A stretch of DNA of 64,000 nt, from the NCBI GenBank assembly GCA_021776525.1, contig JAJFFT010000006.1, positions 124,001 to 188,000 of the forward strand. The letters are read 5' to 3'. Positions 49,763 through 60,141 of the stretch are shown here, one piece after another. The first letter of the stretch is position 1. Each line of letters begins with the position of its first letter. The position numbers were made by a program, and so were the translations under genes. Under the pieces are notes generated by a model. That model ran no database searches, was not told where the DNA came from, and saw nothing but the letters and a program-made list of their open reading frames with translations. The stretch comes from Robiginitomaculum sp. (lineage in GTDB: Bacteria; Pseudomonadota; Alphaproteobacteria; Caulobacterales; Maricaulaceae).

Positions 49763-50650
49763 ATGGCGAGTTTGAAGGAATTCCGCGATCGTATTGATAG
49801 CGTGAAATCCATTCAGAAAATCACCAAGGCCATGCAGATGGTCGCCGCGGCCAAATTGCGCCGTGCGCAAGAGGCCGTTGAGGCTGCGCGCCCTTATGCT
49901 GCACGCATGAGCGCCGTTGTCGGCAATCTGTCATCCTCGATGGATGGGCGTCCAGGTGCACCAGAACTGTTGGTTGGTAACGGCAAGAGCGACACGCATT
50001 TGCTGGTCGTGGCCAGTGCTGATCGTGGTCTGTGCGGGGGCTTTAACAGCCAGATTGCCCGCCATGCACGCGCCGAAGTTAGCCGCCTGATCCAGGATGG
50101 CAAAACCGTCAAAATTCTCTGCGTCGGGGGTAAAGCCGCTGACCAGTTGAAGCGCGTTTATGCGGACAACATGGTCGACGTCATCAGCCTGCGTGAATAC
50201 AAAAACATTGACAGCAGTATTGCTGCTGGCATTTCCGCCAAAATCCTCTCTATGTTTGAGGCTGGCGAGTTTGATGTCTGCACGTTGGTGTTTTCGCGCT
50301 TCAAATCGGTGATTTCACAAATTCCAACATCGCAAACCCTGATCCCGGCCAAAGACGGTCTGGCCGAAGGCGTTAGCGCGCCTGATCTTGGCGGTGCTGC
50401 TTATGATTATGAACCAGACGAAGAAGACATCCTAAAAGTTTTGCTGCCGCGCAATCTGTCCACACAAATTTTTCAAGCCTTGCTTGAAAATGTGGCCGGT
50501 GAAATGGGCGCAAAAATGTCTGCCATGGACAATTCCACCCGCAATGCCGGGGAAATGATTGATAAATTATCGCTGCAATACAACCGCAAACGCCAGAGCA
50601 TGATTACGACAGAACTGATCGAAATCATTGCCGGTGCCGAAGCCGTATAG
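49763..50650 (+). CDS. atpG: ATP synthase F1 gamma subunit
   Basis: 295 residues. The N-terminal helix [36 protein letters not shown] and the C-terminal helix [40 protein letters not shown] form the rotating central shaft. [16 protein letters not shown] is the conserved Rossmann-like part. An AAAGGA site precedes the start. Third gene of the operon. Confidence 0.97.
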   Translation: MASLKEFRDRIDSVKSIQKITKAMQMVAAAKLRRAQEAVEAARPYAARMSAVVGNLSSSMDGRPGAPELLVGNGKSDTHLLVVASADRGLCGGFNSQIARHARAEVSRLIQDGKTVKILCVGGKAADQLKRVYADNMVDVISLREYKNIDSSIAAGISAKILSMFEAGEFDVCTLVFSRFKSVISQIPTSQTLIPAKDGLAEGVSAPDLGGAAYDYEPDEEDILKVLLPRNLSTQIFQALLENVAGEMGAKMSAMDNSTRNAGEMIDKLSLQYNRKRQSMITTELIEIIAGAEAV

Positions 50651-50677
50651 GGTCTGGCGCCAGCCTGACCTGAATAA

Positions 50678-52153
<1,476 letters not shown>

Positions 52154-52156
52154 GCA

Positions 52157-52345
52157 GTGGATGCTGAACGGACATTGCGACCAGAGGACTGTATCAATGA
52201 TGTCTGTCCCTGGTCCGGTGATCCGATCAGCGCAGAGGCTCTGAGCCTGTATCGCGGGCAAGTGGTGGGATTTTGTAACACCGGTTGCCGCGATAAATTT
52301 GAAAAGGCCATAAGCCTTTTCGAGAGCAAGTTGAAGCGCGTCTAG
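52157..52345 (+). CDS. YHS/TRASH-like metal-binding mini-protein inside the atp operon
   Basis: 62 residues from a GTG at 52157. Cysteines are at 12, 17, 40 and 44. The part CPWSGDPIS, then LYRGQVVGFCNTGCRDKFEKAI follows the pattern of the YHS/TRASH metal-binding fold (C, Y-x-G, F-C-x3-C-x3-F), although the N-terminal cysteine pair is unusual. The gene lies three bases after atpD and 15 bases before atpC, so it must be on the same transcript; its ribosome site is weak, which suggests coupling to atpD. The function is unknown: metal sensing, metal delivery or a regulatory role for the synthase are all open. Confidence 0.75.
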   Translation: MDAERTLRPEDCINDVCPWSGDPISAEALSLYRGQVVGFCNTGCRDKFEKAISLFESKLKRV

Positions 52346-52360
52346 GCGCCAAAGGTAGTG

Positions 52361-52765
52361 ATGATGGCTGGCAAATTACAATTCTCACTGGTTTCTCCGG
52401 AAAAGGAACTTTTCTCGGGCGAAGTGGACGGCGTCGATGTACCCGGTGAAGAAGGTGATTTTGGCGTTTTGCCCAATCATGCCCCGGTGATGACCACCAT
52501 TCGCATGGGCGCGATTACCATTAAAGACGGCAGCGAGACGCGCCGGATGTTTTTGCGCGGCGGTTTTGCCGATGTGACCCTCGAAGGTCTGATCATTCTG
52601 GCCGAAGAAGCCGTTGATCTGGCGGGGCTGGATACGGCAAAAATCGCTCAGGGTTTACGCAATGCCGAAGAAGATGTGCGTGATGCCAAAACCGACGAGA
52701 AACGCGCTGCTGCGCAATCGCGTCTCGATTATGCCCGCGGGTTGAGCGAGGCCCTGAACGGTTGA
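52361..52765 (+). CDS. atpC: ATP synthase F1 epsilon subunit
   Basis: 134 residues. LQFSLVSPEKELFSGEVDGVDVPGEEGDFGVLPNHAPVM is the epsilon beta-sandwich; the C-terminal helices follow (about 85-132). A GTG at 52358 and ATGs at 52361 and 52364 compete; the AAAGG site suits 52361 or 52364. It couples rotation to catalysis and can inhibit ATP hydrolysis. Last subunit gene of the operon. Confidence 0.95.
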   Translation: MMAGKLQFSLVSPEKELFSGEVDGVDVPGEEGDFGVLPNHAPVMTTIRMGAITIKDGSETRRMFLRGGFADVTLEGLIILAEEAVDLAGLDTAKIAQGLRNAEEDVRDAKTDEKRAAAQSRLDYARGLSEALNG

Positions 52766-53010
52766 ACGTTCATCTGATCGCTGACGTCATTGGTTATGTC
52801 GGTGTGGCCTTGAATCTTAGCGCCTATTTCCTTCTGCAAAGCCGCCGGCTGGGCGCAACACATTGGCTGTACCCAACCATGAATGTATTCGGTGCAGGGA
52901 TGATCCTGGTTTCGCTGGCCGTGACACCAAACCGGCCAGCAATTATTGTTGAGGGGGCCTGGTTAGCCATCTCCCTATACGGAATTTTTCAGGCCGTTAA
53001 AAAACACTAA
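52762..53010 (+). CDS. Small membrane protein of the CBU_0592 type
   Basis: 82 residues with three hydrophobic helices (ADVIGYVGVALNLSAYFLL, YPTMNVFGAGMILVSLAV, AIIVEGAWLAISLYGIFQAV). The start is a TTG that overlaps the atpC stop in TTGA, so its translation is coupled to atpC. Proteins of this type are widespread but of unknown role. The helix pattern and the NVFGA and EGAW residues fit the family. Confidence 0.75.
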   Translation: MNVHLIADVIGYVGVALNLSAYFLLQSRRLGATHWLYPTMNVFGAGMILVSLAVTPNRPAIIVEGAWLAISLYGIFQAVKKH

Positions 53011-53042
53011 GCAAAAAGCGCCAAACCAAAGGTAGGGAACAG

Positions 53043-54539
53043 ATGTTGTTGCGTTGTTTATACCCGGCTTTCTTGATCGCTTTGACTTTAACGGTCGCGG
53101 CATGCCGCTCCGAGACACCGCAAAAGCCAGGATACTGGATTTCAAATACCACGGTGATTTCAGCCCAACGGGACGGCATCGCCACGCATCAGAACGTTCT
53201 TATTGTGGATGGAACAATCATTGCCATTCACGATGACATATCAGCATTGCCTGACTATGAGGGCCTGGCACGCATTGATGGCACTGACAAGTTTTTGATC
53301 CCCGGCCTGATCGACAGCCATGTGCACCTTGGCGAAATTCCAGGCATGCTGGGCCGTCATGTGCGCAACAATCCAGAGCTGGCCGCCGTCATGCGCGCGC
53401 AAATACCCCGCAGTTTTCTCTATCATGGCTTTACTACACTGATCGACCTGAATGATAATTCTGCAAAGAGCGGCGCGTGGAACAAAACCGCACAGCACCC
53501 CGATGCCTATTCCTGCGGCCCGGCTTTGATGATCGCCAATGGCTATCCCTCGCATTTCGTACCGCCAGAATTCAGATATCAGGCCATGCCCAACTTTATC
53601 TATGATCCCCGCCAGACGGATCAAATGCCAGATATGATCAGACCAGAAGACCACACAGCAAAAGCCGCAGTGGAACGCGCACAAGAAGCCGGGGCCGTTT
53701 GTATCAAAGCCTTTGTCGAGGGTGGTTTTGGACCGGATCGGGGCAAACTGCCCATGTTCACACAAACCATGTTAAAAGACATTGCCGATGCAGCGCACAA
53801 AGCGGGCCTACCACTCATCGTACATGCCAATGCCTATAAGACACAAAGCATGGCCATGGATGCAGGCGCTGATATGCTGGCCCACGGCCTGTGGCATTGG
53901 CGCGGTCTTGATACACCACCAGACACAAACATGCCGCCGGATGTGCAAAGCCTGCTGGTGAGTATCGCGCAAAGCGGCATAGGCGTGCAATCAACGGTAC
54001 AAACGCTCTATGGCGAACACGGCCTGTTTGATGATGGTTTTTTGGACGATCCGGCGCTGCGCACAGTTTTACCTGCGGCCATGATCGACTGGTATGCCTC
54101 GGATGAAGGCGGCTGGTTCCGCACACAAATGCGCGGCGCAAAGCCGGCGCCGGCGCACAATCCATTAGACCCGGTGCTGGATCGCCTGCGGGCCAGCGTC
54201 TCCACACTGGCATCGCACAAGGCGCATTTTTTGTTTGGCAGCGATACACCATCAGGGCCAACTTACGCCAACCCGCCGGGCCTGAATGGCTACCGTGAAT
54301 TGCAGCGCCTGGAAGCCTTTGGATTATCGACCCGGCAAATCTTTAACGCCGTTACATTGGACAATGCCAAGGCCTTTGGTCTGGACGATCAGATCGGCAG
54401 TATCGAGGCCGGTAAGACCGCCAACCTGTTACTGCTGAACAGCAATCCACTGCACAGCACCCGTGCTTATGATGACATCGCCTTGATCATCCTGCACGGT
54501 GTGCTCGTTTCACGCGTAGATTTACGCCCCAAACCGTAA
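53043..54539 (+). CDS. Amidohydrolase-family lipoprotein
   Basis: 498 residues. The signal has a lipobox (LTVAAC, Cys about residue 21). The amidohydrolase domain shows the metal motif GLIDSHVHLGEIPG, IVHANAYKTQSMAMDAGADMLAHGLWHW with two His, FLFGSDTPSG with the catalytic Asp, and the C-terminal IGSIEAGKTANLLLLNSNPL. The substrate is likely a cyclic amide or a dipeptide but cannot be named. GGTAGGGAACAG precedes the ATG. It follows the atp cluster by 32 bases but has its own ribosome site. Confidence 0.87.
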   Translation: MLLRCLYPAFLIALTLTVAACRSETPQKPGYWISNTTVISAQRDGIATHQNVLIVDGTIIAIHDDISALPDYEGLARIDGTDKFLIPGLIDSHVHLGEIPGMLGRHVRNNPELAAVMRAQIPRSFLYHGFTTLIDLNDNSAKSGAWNKTAQHPDAYSCGPALMIANGYPSHFVPPEFRYQAMPNFIYDPRQTDQMPDMIRPEDHTAKAAVERAQEAGAVCIKAFVEGGFGPDRGKLPMFTQTMLKDIADAAHKAGLPLIVHANAYKTQSMAMDAGADMLAHGLWHWRGLDTPPDTNMPPDVQSLLVSIAQSGIGVQSTVQTLYGEHGLFDDGFLDDPALRTVLPAAMIDWYASDEGGWFRTQMRGAKPAPAHNPLDPVLDRLRASVSTLASHKAHFLFGSDTPSGPTYANPPGLNGYRELQRLEAFGLSTRQIFNAVTLDNAKAFGLDDQIGSIEAGKTANLLLLNSNPLHSTRAYDDIALIILHGVLVSRVDLRPKP

Positions 54540-54636
54540 TCAATACATAAAACAAGCTTTTTACGTATCGACATGTTACAAGCGCTGAAGGGACAATGCG
54601 GCACGGAATACCGTTCCGCTCTTGGGGAGAAATTTC

Positions 54637-54987
54637 ATGTTAAAATTTATCACAATTCTATTTACCGCCATGTTTGTGTTTTCGTCTTCAGCTGTGCCAG
54701 GGTTTTCGGCACAAACGAGTGCAAAACGCGTGATCAAGCAAAGTACCACAGCGAATACTACGACCTACCGGACCACGCTTAAACGCGCTAAACGCTTTGA
54801 AGGCGCGCCCGGCACAATTGCTTCGAACCAGACCCAGAAATGGGAATGCAAACAAACCGACAAAGGTTTTGGTGGCTGTGAATGTAAAGGCATGTTGGAT
54901 TGCAAAAAGCTCATCGATTCTGGAATGTGCAAGGGTAAAAATTGGTGGGAAGCAACCAAGGACCCTTCCATTGGTGGCTGTGACTAA
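54637..54987 (+). CDS. Small secreted six-cysteine protein
   Basis: 116 residues from the ATG at 54637, with GGGGAGA seven bases upstream. A signal peptide ends near PGFSAQ. A Thr- and Arg-rich segment (residues 30-55) comes before a C-terminal region with six cysteines in the order WEC, GGC, EC, DC, MC and GGC, which could form three disulfides or a metal site. I know no family for it. The end of the gene is followed closely by the convergent DUF2332 gene. Confidence 0.7.
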   Translation: MLKFITILFTAMFVFSSSAVPGFSAQTSAKRVIKQSTTANTTTYRTTLKRAKRFEGAPGTIASNQTQKWECKQTDKGFGGCECKGMLDCKKLIDSGMCKGKNWWEATKDPSIGGCD

Positions 54988-54993
54988 CCACCC

Positions 54994-56139
54994 TTAAAAT
55001 ATTTCAACCTCTTTGGGGTGTGCGGTGGCGGCCCCAAAATAGCGCGTTTGCAAACCGCCCTTTCCATCAGGCCTGTGGACCTTGATCAATTGTTCCTGCC
55101 CCTGAGCATAATCAGGCAGGTCATCACTGATGCGTGGCATTTCAAATTCCACCCACAGACAGTCTTTATCAGCCCATAAGCCAGAAAAAGCGTTGGCAAT
55201 AGCGGCCCGCAGACGCGCATAATGGTCATCATCCAGATAGCAGGTGGCCACCGTATTAAAGAGGCAGACCATGGGCGTGTCCGCAAAGCGTTCTGTGGCC
55301 AGACGGTCTATACAATCGACCATATCGCCAGCCTCGAAACGCAAGGGGATCGCGCGCTTTATCTTCATGGCATCGCGCAGGCGGGCCAGACGCGGTGCAT
55401 TATCCGGCCAGATCAGTGCTTCCAAAATACGGCCTTGCTGTTCGTCGGCGCCGTTAAGCGGGCGTAGATCACAGCCGATACGGGTCTTTGTTGCGCCGCC
55501 AAAGGCCTGCACATGGCTGAGCGAGGCTAATGCCGCCTCAGCGCCAGCGCCGCACAGGGCCATATCAAAATGGGGGCGTCCCTGTTGCGCCCAAACCTGT
55601 CCCGCCAGACCCTCTACCCGATAGCCATAATGGTCGGCCACAAGCCCCAGACCGGCACTGCACCCCAGTTCGATCAATGTTACCGCTGGGCGCGTTTCTT
55701 GCCAGCCGGACAACACTGGCAACAGCCAGGAAAGCCCGCGCGAGGTTTCGTTGGTCTGAATGCTAGATTGCGACAAAAAACCTGCCATGTCCTGATGGCA
55801 TTCAGCCAGTGTCGCCTTCAATGCCGCTCCAAACGCCTCACCTTGCGACGCATCAAAAGAGCCGCCACAACTGCTGTAAAAGGGCGCCAGTGCCGATGCG
55901 CGACCCGATAACGCCTGTTCATGCAGAGCCCCGGCCAGTAAAAGCGGCCGTTCAAACCACGCAGTGAAAATACGGCCCTGCCAACAACGCTCTACCGTAT
56001 CAAAAAAAGCGGCCAGCGCCGGGTCGGTTTGGCCCGCATTATGGTCCAGCCAGTACCCGGCCAGATGTTCATACAGCGCCGCATAAAGGGGCGACGTGTC
56101 CTGACAATATTTGGCTTGTAAACGCAGGTCGTCGATCAT
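54994..56139 (-). CDS. DUF2332 family protein
   Basis: 381 residues. The N-terminal part (LRLQAKYCQDTSPLYAALYEHLA) and the central VTLIELGCSAGLGLVADHYGYR with a later GCDLRPLNG and CLFNTVATCYL segment are those of the DUF2332 family, which has a methyltransferase-like fold. The substrate is unknown. The start ATG at 56139 is shortly downstream of the deiodinase-like gene on the same strand (29 bases), so the two may be co-transcribed. Confidence 0.83.
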   Translation of the reverse strand: MIDDLRLQAKYCQDTSPLYAALYEHLAGYWLDHNAGQTDPALAAFFDTVERCWQGRIFTAWFERPLLLAGALHEQALSGRASALAPFYSSCGGSFDASQGEAFGAALKATLAECHQDMAGFLSQSSIQTNETSRGLSWLLPVLSGWQETRPAVTLIELGCSAGLGLVADHYGYRVEGLAGQVWAQQGRPHFDMALCGAGAEAALASLSHVQAFGGATKTRIGCDLRPLNGADEQQGRILEALIWPDNAPRLARLRDAMKIKRAIPLRFEAGDMVDCIDRLATERFADTPMVCLFNTVATCYLDDDHYARLRAAIANAFSGLWADKDCLWVEFEMPRISDDLPDYAQGQEQLIKVHRPDGKGGLQTRYFGAATAHPKEVEIF

Positions 56140-56168
56140 GATAATTCTCCATCATGTTCACTCCCTGG

Positions 56169-56852
56169 TTAAATTTTGAAATCGGCGATTTCTGCGAGCG
56201 CCTTGCGGTGTATGTCTGGCACCATAGCATGATCATCGGGGTATCCGGCAACCACAATCATCACGGCGCGCTCGTTTTTCGGACGACCCAAGAGGTCGCG
56301 CAAAAAGCCCATGGGGCTGGGCGTATGGGTCAGAGTGGCCAGACCGGCATTGTGTAATGCGGCGATCAGAAGGCCACAGGCCAGACCCACACTTTCGTGG
56401 ATATAGTAATTTTTTGACCGCTTGCCGGTCGTCGGATCAAGGGCGTAATTTTCCTGAAACACCACGATCAGCCACGGCGCGGTATCCAGAAAAGGCTTGT
56501 GTTCATCCGTGCCCAGATGCTCTAGGTCACGCAACCATTCCTTCCCGGCTTTACCGGCATAAAACTCTTTCTCTTCCTTTTCCGCGGCATCACGGATTTG
56601 GGATTTCAGATCGGCATTACTGATGGCCACAAAATGCCAGGGCTGTTTGTTGGCACCCGACGGCGCACTACCGGCGGTACGAATGGCATACTCGATGACA
56701 TCACGCGGTATGGCCTGTGTTGAAAAATCCCGAACGGTCCGGCGCGCCTGCATATGTTCATTAAAGGCCTGAGCCTTTTCACGCATGGATTTATCATCAT
56801 TATGTGGCGCAGCCTGATAGGGGATATAACCGGCCGGAGGTGTTGAATGCAA
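56169..56852 (-). CDS. Nitroreductase-fold flavoprotein, iodotyrosine-deiodinase-like
   Basis: 227 residues from a TTG at 56852, with GGAG upstream and a seven-base gap; the next ATG (56786) has no ribosome site. ARRTVRDFS, APSGANKQPWHFV and LLGRPKNERAVMIVVAGYP belong to the FMN-binding nitroreductase fold. Residues E94, Y98 and K119 match in kind and spacing the E157, Y161 and K182 of human iodotyrosine deiodinase that hold the halotyrosine zwitterion; the lid segment EKEFYAGKAGKEWLRDL and FLDTAPWLIVVF are also close. It would reductively remove halogen from tyrosines. The role in this bacterium is inferred. Confidence 0.82.
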   Translation of the reverse strand: MHSTPPAGYIPYQAAPHNDDKSMREKAQAFNEHMQARRTVRDFSTQAIPRDVIEYAIRTAGSAPSGANKQPWHFVAISNADLKSQIRDAAEKEEKEFYAGKAGKEWLRDLEHLGTDEHKPFLDTAPWLIVVFQENYALDPTTGKRSKNYYIHESVGLACGLLIAALHNAGLATLTHTPSPMGFLRDLLGRPKNERAVMIVVAGYPDDHAMVPDIHRKALAEIADFKI

Positions 56853-56881
56853 AGGGTTTTCTCCATCTCATGTATGAATTT

Positions 56882-56940
56882 TTGTTAACTATATTTACGT
56901 GATCTTAATGGTTTTGGCACATTTGTTAACCAAGATTTAC
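56882..56940 (+). promoter_or_regulatory. Direct repeats resembling CtrA sites upstream of the PodJ-like gene
   Basis: TTGTTAACTATATTTACG at 56882-56899 and TTGTTAACCAAGATTTACG at 56923-56941 are nearly the same and are 41 bases apart (about four helical turns). The second includes TTAA-N7-TTAC, one base from the CtrA full site. A GANTC site (GATTC, 57051-57055) lies just before the start codon. Confidence 0.45.
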
Positions 56941-57057
56941 GCAGTGTTACCAGGGCATTCCCACAGGGTTACCCCGTATGTTGTGCGTCGTACCAGATAT
57001 TTACACTGCATCTGGGTGTGACTAGTTTATGTCACAAGGTTAAGGGGAGTGATTCGA

Positions 57058-60000
57058 ATGGCCACTGGCCCGTGGAGCGTAAAAGGAATCGATCCCCGTG
57101 CGCGTGAAGTTGCCAAAGCCGCTGCGCAACGCGAAGGCTTGACCCTGGGCGAATGGATGAACAAGCGCCTGCTTAATGACACCACCCCACAGGCGCATAC
57201 CCAACACAACCCACAATCTTTATTGTCCACGGCGGCGCAAGCGCACGAAAATGCGCGCTATGGCGACCCGGCTGCGCTGTCCATTCACAGCAGCGGCAGC
57301 AATACCAACCATCCTGACGTCAACCGGGCCATTGAAGACCTGACCCGCCGACTTGAAGCCGCAGAGCGGCGCAGCACTTTGGCGATCACCGGTATCGACC
57401 AGTCTGTTCTTGGCATGTTGACCCGTCTGGAAGGCGTGGAAAAAGTCCATAATGATGTCACCAGCAAAATCGAAACCTCCCTCGATTTGCTGGAAACCAT
57501 GGCGACAAAATCCCGCGATGAAATTGACCGCACAGTCAGCAAGGTTGACCGCTCGACCGAAGATTCAGCGCGCCGCATTGATACGGTTGCCGAGCACACA
57601 GACCTGCAATTGGGCCGGGCCCGCCATGAACTGTCCAAAGAGTTGGAACTGGTCAATACGCGCTCGGACGAACTGAGCCAGCGCCTAAGTGCCGCAGAGC
57701 GCCAGACCGATAATGCCGTACGGGCGCTGGAGGCCAATTTTGCCTCTGTAGACGAGCGCCTGCGCCATTCGGAAAAACAGCTGTCAGAGAACAGCAGTGA
57801 TGGCCTTTCCGATATGTTCAACCAGCGCTTTAAAACCTTGAGCGATGAGCTGATCCATGTGGTGGCCCAGACCCGTGGCCAGCTGGCTGCACAAATTGAG
57901 GCGCAGGCCGCCAGTCCACGCCTCGACCAGTTTGAAAACTCCCTGCGCGATGTTCGTGGTCATCTGGCCGATTCAGAGCGCCGTCATGCCGACACACTGG
58001 AACGCATTGCCGGCGAAGTTGGAAAACTGGGCAGCGCCATCGAACACCGCTTTGCCGAGGTCGAGCGCAATACGGCCACCAGCCTTGATAAAATGCTTGA
58101 TTCCCGGTTTCGGGAATTTCAAAATGATCATGCCAACGCAATTGATAAAATTGGCGATGGCCTGACCGGTGCAATCACCCGGCTGGAAGATAAGTTTGCT
58201 ACGCTGGAAGAAAAGCGCAGCGCCGAAGACAATTTGGAAGCCCGCATTATTGCCTCCGAAGAACGCACCGCGAAAATGGTTGAAGAGGCCCTGGCCCGCA
58301 TTCAAGACAAGTTGGACACACAACACGCTCAGGACCAGGACGAAAACTCGCCGGTTCAAAAAGCCATGCTGGCACTGGCCGCACGCCTTGAAGCGCTGGA
58401 ACACACCAATACAGCACCACCCTTTGATCCCAGCGCAAATATTGATGACCAGCACGGCGACGGCACACCGGCCCCGCTGCACAGCGCAGAGAACACCGAC
58501 CACAATCCGGCGATGGAAGAGATTATCCGTCCACCGCAGAATTTTGACGATGGCCTGCACCCCTCCCTGCCACCTTTATCCATGGACCCGGATGACGGGA
58601 TGGGCGGCGGCTTTGAGGACACGTATTTAGACGATAATACGGACGGCACCATGCCGCCCGAAGCCATTATCGCCCCGATGTATGCCCCGGCCCATGATGA
58701 GGGCCACTATAACACGGCAGCCGGGGCAACGGCCGATGCCAGCTTCATGGCGGCGGCCCGCCGTTCCATGCGCGCCTCTGCCACCCCGGCAGCGGGAGAC
58801 GCGCCCCAACAGGCGCGCCGCAAGGGCGGATCACGCAAATTTTTAATGGCCGCCAGCTTCGTCGCCATTATTGCCATTGCCGGTGCCGGCACCATGACCT
58901 TTATGGATTTTGGTAAAGACACCAAAGGACCCAAGGCCGGACCGGTCAATGCCGCCAGTACAAACTGGGACGATCTGATTGATGGCGCACAAACTGTGCC
59001 GCAAGATCAAAACGCGGCCGCACCAGAAGGCAACACAGCATTTACCGCACTGGATGGTGCTGAACCTGCGGCCCAAGACAACACATCGCCAGAAAGTTCT
59101 GCGTCAAATACCGCGCCCAAGCCGCAGGCCACAAACACCCCAGCACGCCAGCCCGTGCGTACCGCCACCAGCCAGACCCGCCCGGCACCGCGCCCACAAA
59201 CAACACCCCCCGCAGTTACTGCACGCCGCACACAAGACAGCATCAATATCGCAGCGGCCCCGCAACCCAAGCCCACCATACCCGTGGCATCCGCCCCTCT
59301 GGCACAACCCGGCACAGCCAAAAGCACAACCGGGCGGCAGAGCATCCAACAAGCCGCCCAAAGCGGTGATCCGATTGCCCAGTTCCAACTGGCTTCGGCA
59401 AAGCTTGATGCGGGCGATACCCAGGCCGGAGTGGTCTTGATGAAACAGGCGGCCGAACGCGGCCTGCCGATCGCCCAGTATCGTCTGGGCAAACTTTACG
59501 AGGAAGGCACCGGCGTTACCAAGGACGAACGCGAAGGCCGCCGCTGGACGACACGCGCCGCCAATGGTGGCAATCGTCGCGCCATGCACAATCTGGCGAT
59601 GATGTTTGCCGAAGGCAACGGCGTTCCGCAAAATTACGAAACTGCGGCCAAATGGTTTCAGGAAGCGGCACGCATGGGGCTGACCAATTCGCAATACAAT
59701 CTGGCTTTTCTCTATGAACAGGGTCTGGGTGTTCCGGAATCTCTGGCACAAGCCTTTGCCTGGTATTCCATCGCCGCCAAAGCCGGTGATGGTGGGGCCA
59801 AAGACCGGGCCACAGAAATTGGTGCAACGCTGGCCCCGGCCGCCAAAAGCGAAGCCAAAACCATTATCGCGAGTTTTCGCCCACGTCCGCTGGACCTGGC
59901 TGCCAATGGCATATTTCGTAATGTCAGCTGGGCCAGACCACAGCTGAACACCGCCCCGAACATTGCCCGCGCCCAGGTTTTGCTGGCACGCCTTGGCTAT

Positions 60001-60141
60001 CAGCCCGGCCCCGCCGACGGCAATCCCGGTTCCTCCACACGCAAAGCCATTATTGCCTATGAGCGCGACCAGGGGTTGGCGCAAACCGGTCGTATAGATG
60101 CGGCTCTGCTGGCCAAGCTGGAAAGCTCGGCCATAAACTAG
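57058..60141 (+). CDS. PodJ-like polar localisation protein with SEL1 and peptidoglycan-binding domains
   Basis: 1027 residues. The N-terminus PWSVKGIDPRAREVAKAAAQREGLTLGEWMNKRLL is the conserved cytoplasmic motif of PodJ-like proteins. Residues about 80-450 are coiled coil, 450-590 acidic and low-complexity, 593-615 one membrane helix, 640-760 a periplasmic Pro/Gln/Thr-rich linker, 762-911 SEL1 repeats, and 968-1024 a PG_binding_1 domain. In Caulobacter PodJ organises the new cell pole. AGGGGAG supports the ATG at 57058; a GTG at 57049 would sit on the ribosome site. The PG-binding domain suggests anchoring to the wall. Confidence 0.88.
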   Translation: MATGPWSVKGIDPRAREVAKAAAQREGLTLGEWMNKRLLNDTTPQAHTQHNPQSLLSTAAQAHENARYGDPAALSIHSSGSNTNHPDVNRAIEDLTRRLEAAERRSTLAITGIDQSVLGMLTRLEGVEKVHNDVTSKIETSLDLLETMATKSRDEIDRTVSKVDRSTEDSARRIDTVAEHTDLQLGRARHELSKELELVNTRSDELSQRLSAAERQTDNAVRALEANFASVDERLRHSEKQLSENSSDGLSDMFNQRFKTLSDELIHVVAQTRGQLAAQIEAQAASPRLDQFENSLRDVRGHLADSERRHADTLERIAGEVGKLGSAIEHRFAEVERNTATSLDKMLDSRFREFQNDHANAIDKIGDGLTGAITRLEDKFATLEEKRSAEDNLEARIIASEERTAKMVEEALARIQDKLDTQHAQDQDENSPVQKAMLALAARLEALEHTNTAPPFDPSANIDDQHGDGTPAPLHSAENTDHNPAMEEIIRPPQNFDDGLHPSLPPLSMDPDDGMGGGFEDTYLDDNTDGTMPPEAIIAPMYAPAHDEGHYNTAAGATADASFMAAARRSMRASATPAAGDAPQQARRKGGSRKFLMAASFVAIIAIAGAGTMTFMDFGKDTKGPKAGPVNAASTNWDDLIDGAQTVPQDQNAAAPEGNTAFTALDGAEPAAQDNTSPESSASNTAPKPQATNTPARQPVRTATSQTRPAPRPQTTPPAVTARRTQDSINIAAAPQPKPTIPVASAPLAQPGTAKSTTGRQSIQQAAQSGDPIAQFQLASAKLDAGDTQAGVVLMKQAAERGLPIAQYRLGKLYEEGTGVTKDEREGRRWTTRAANGGNRRAMHNLAMMFAEGNGVPQNYETAAKWFQEAARMGLTNSQYNLAFLYEQGLGVPESLAQAFAWYSIAAKAGDGGAKDRATEIGATLAPAAKSEAKTIIASFRPRPLDLAANGIFRNVSWARPQLNTAPNIARAQVLLARLGYQPGPADGNPGSSTRKAIIAYERDQGLAQTGRIDAALLAKLESSAIN

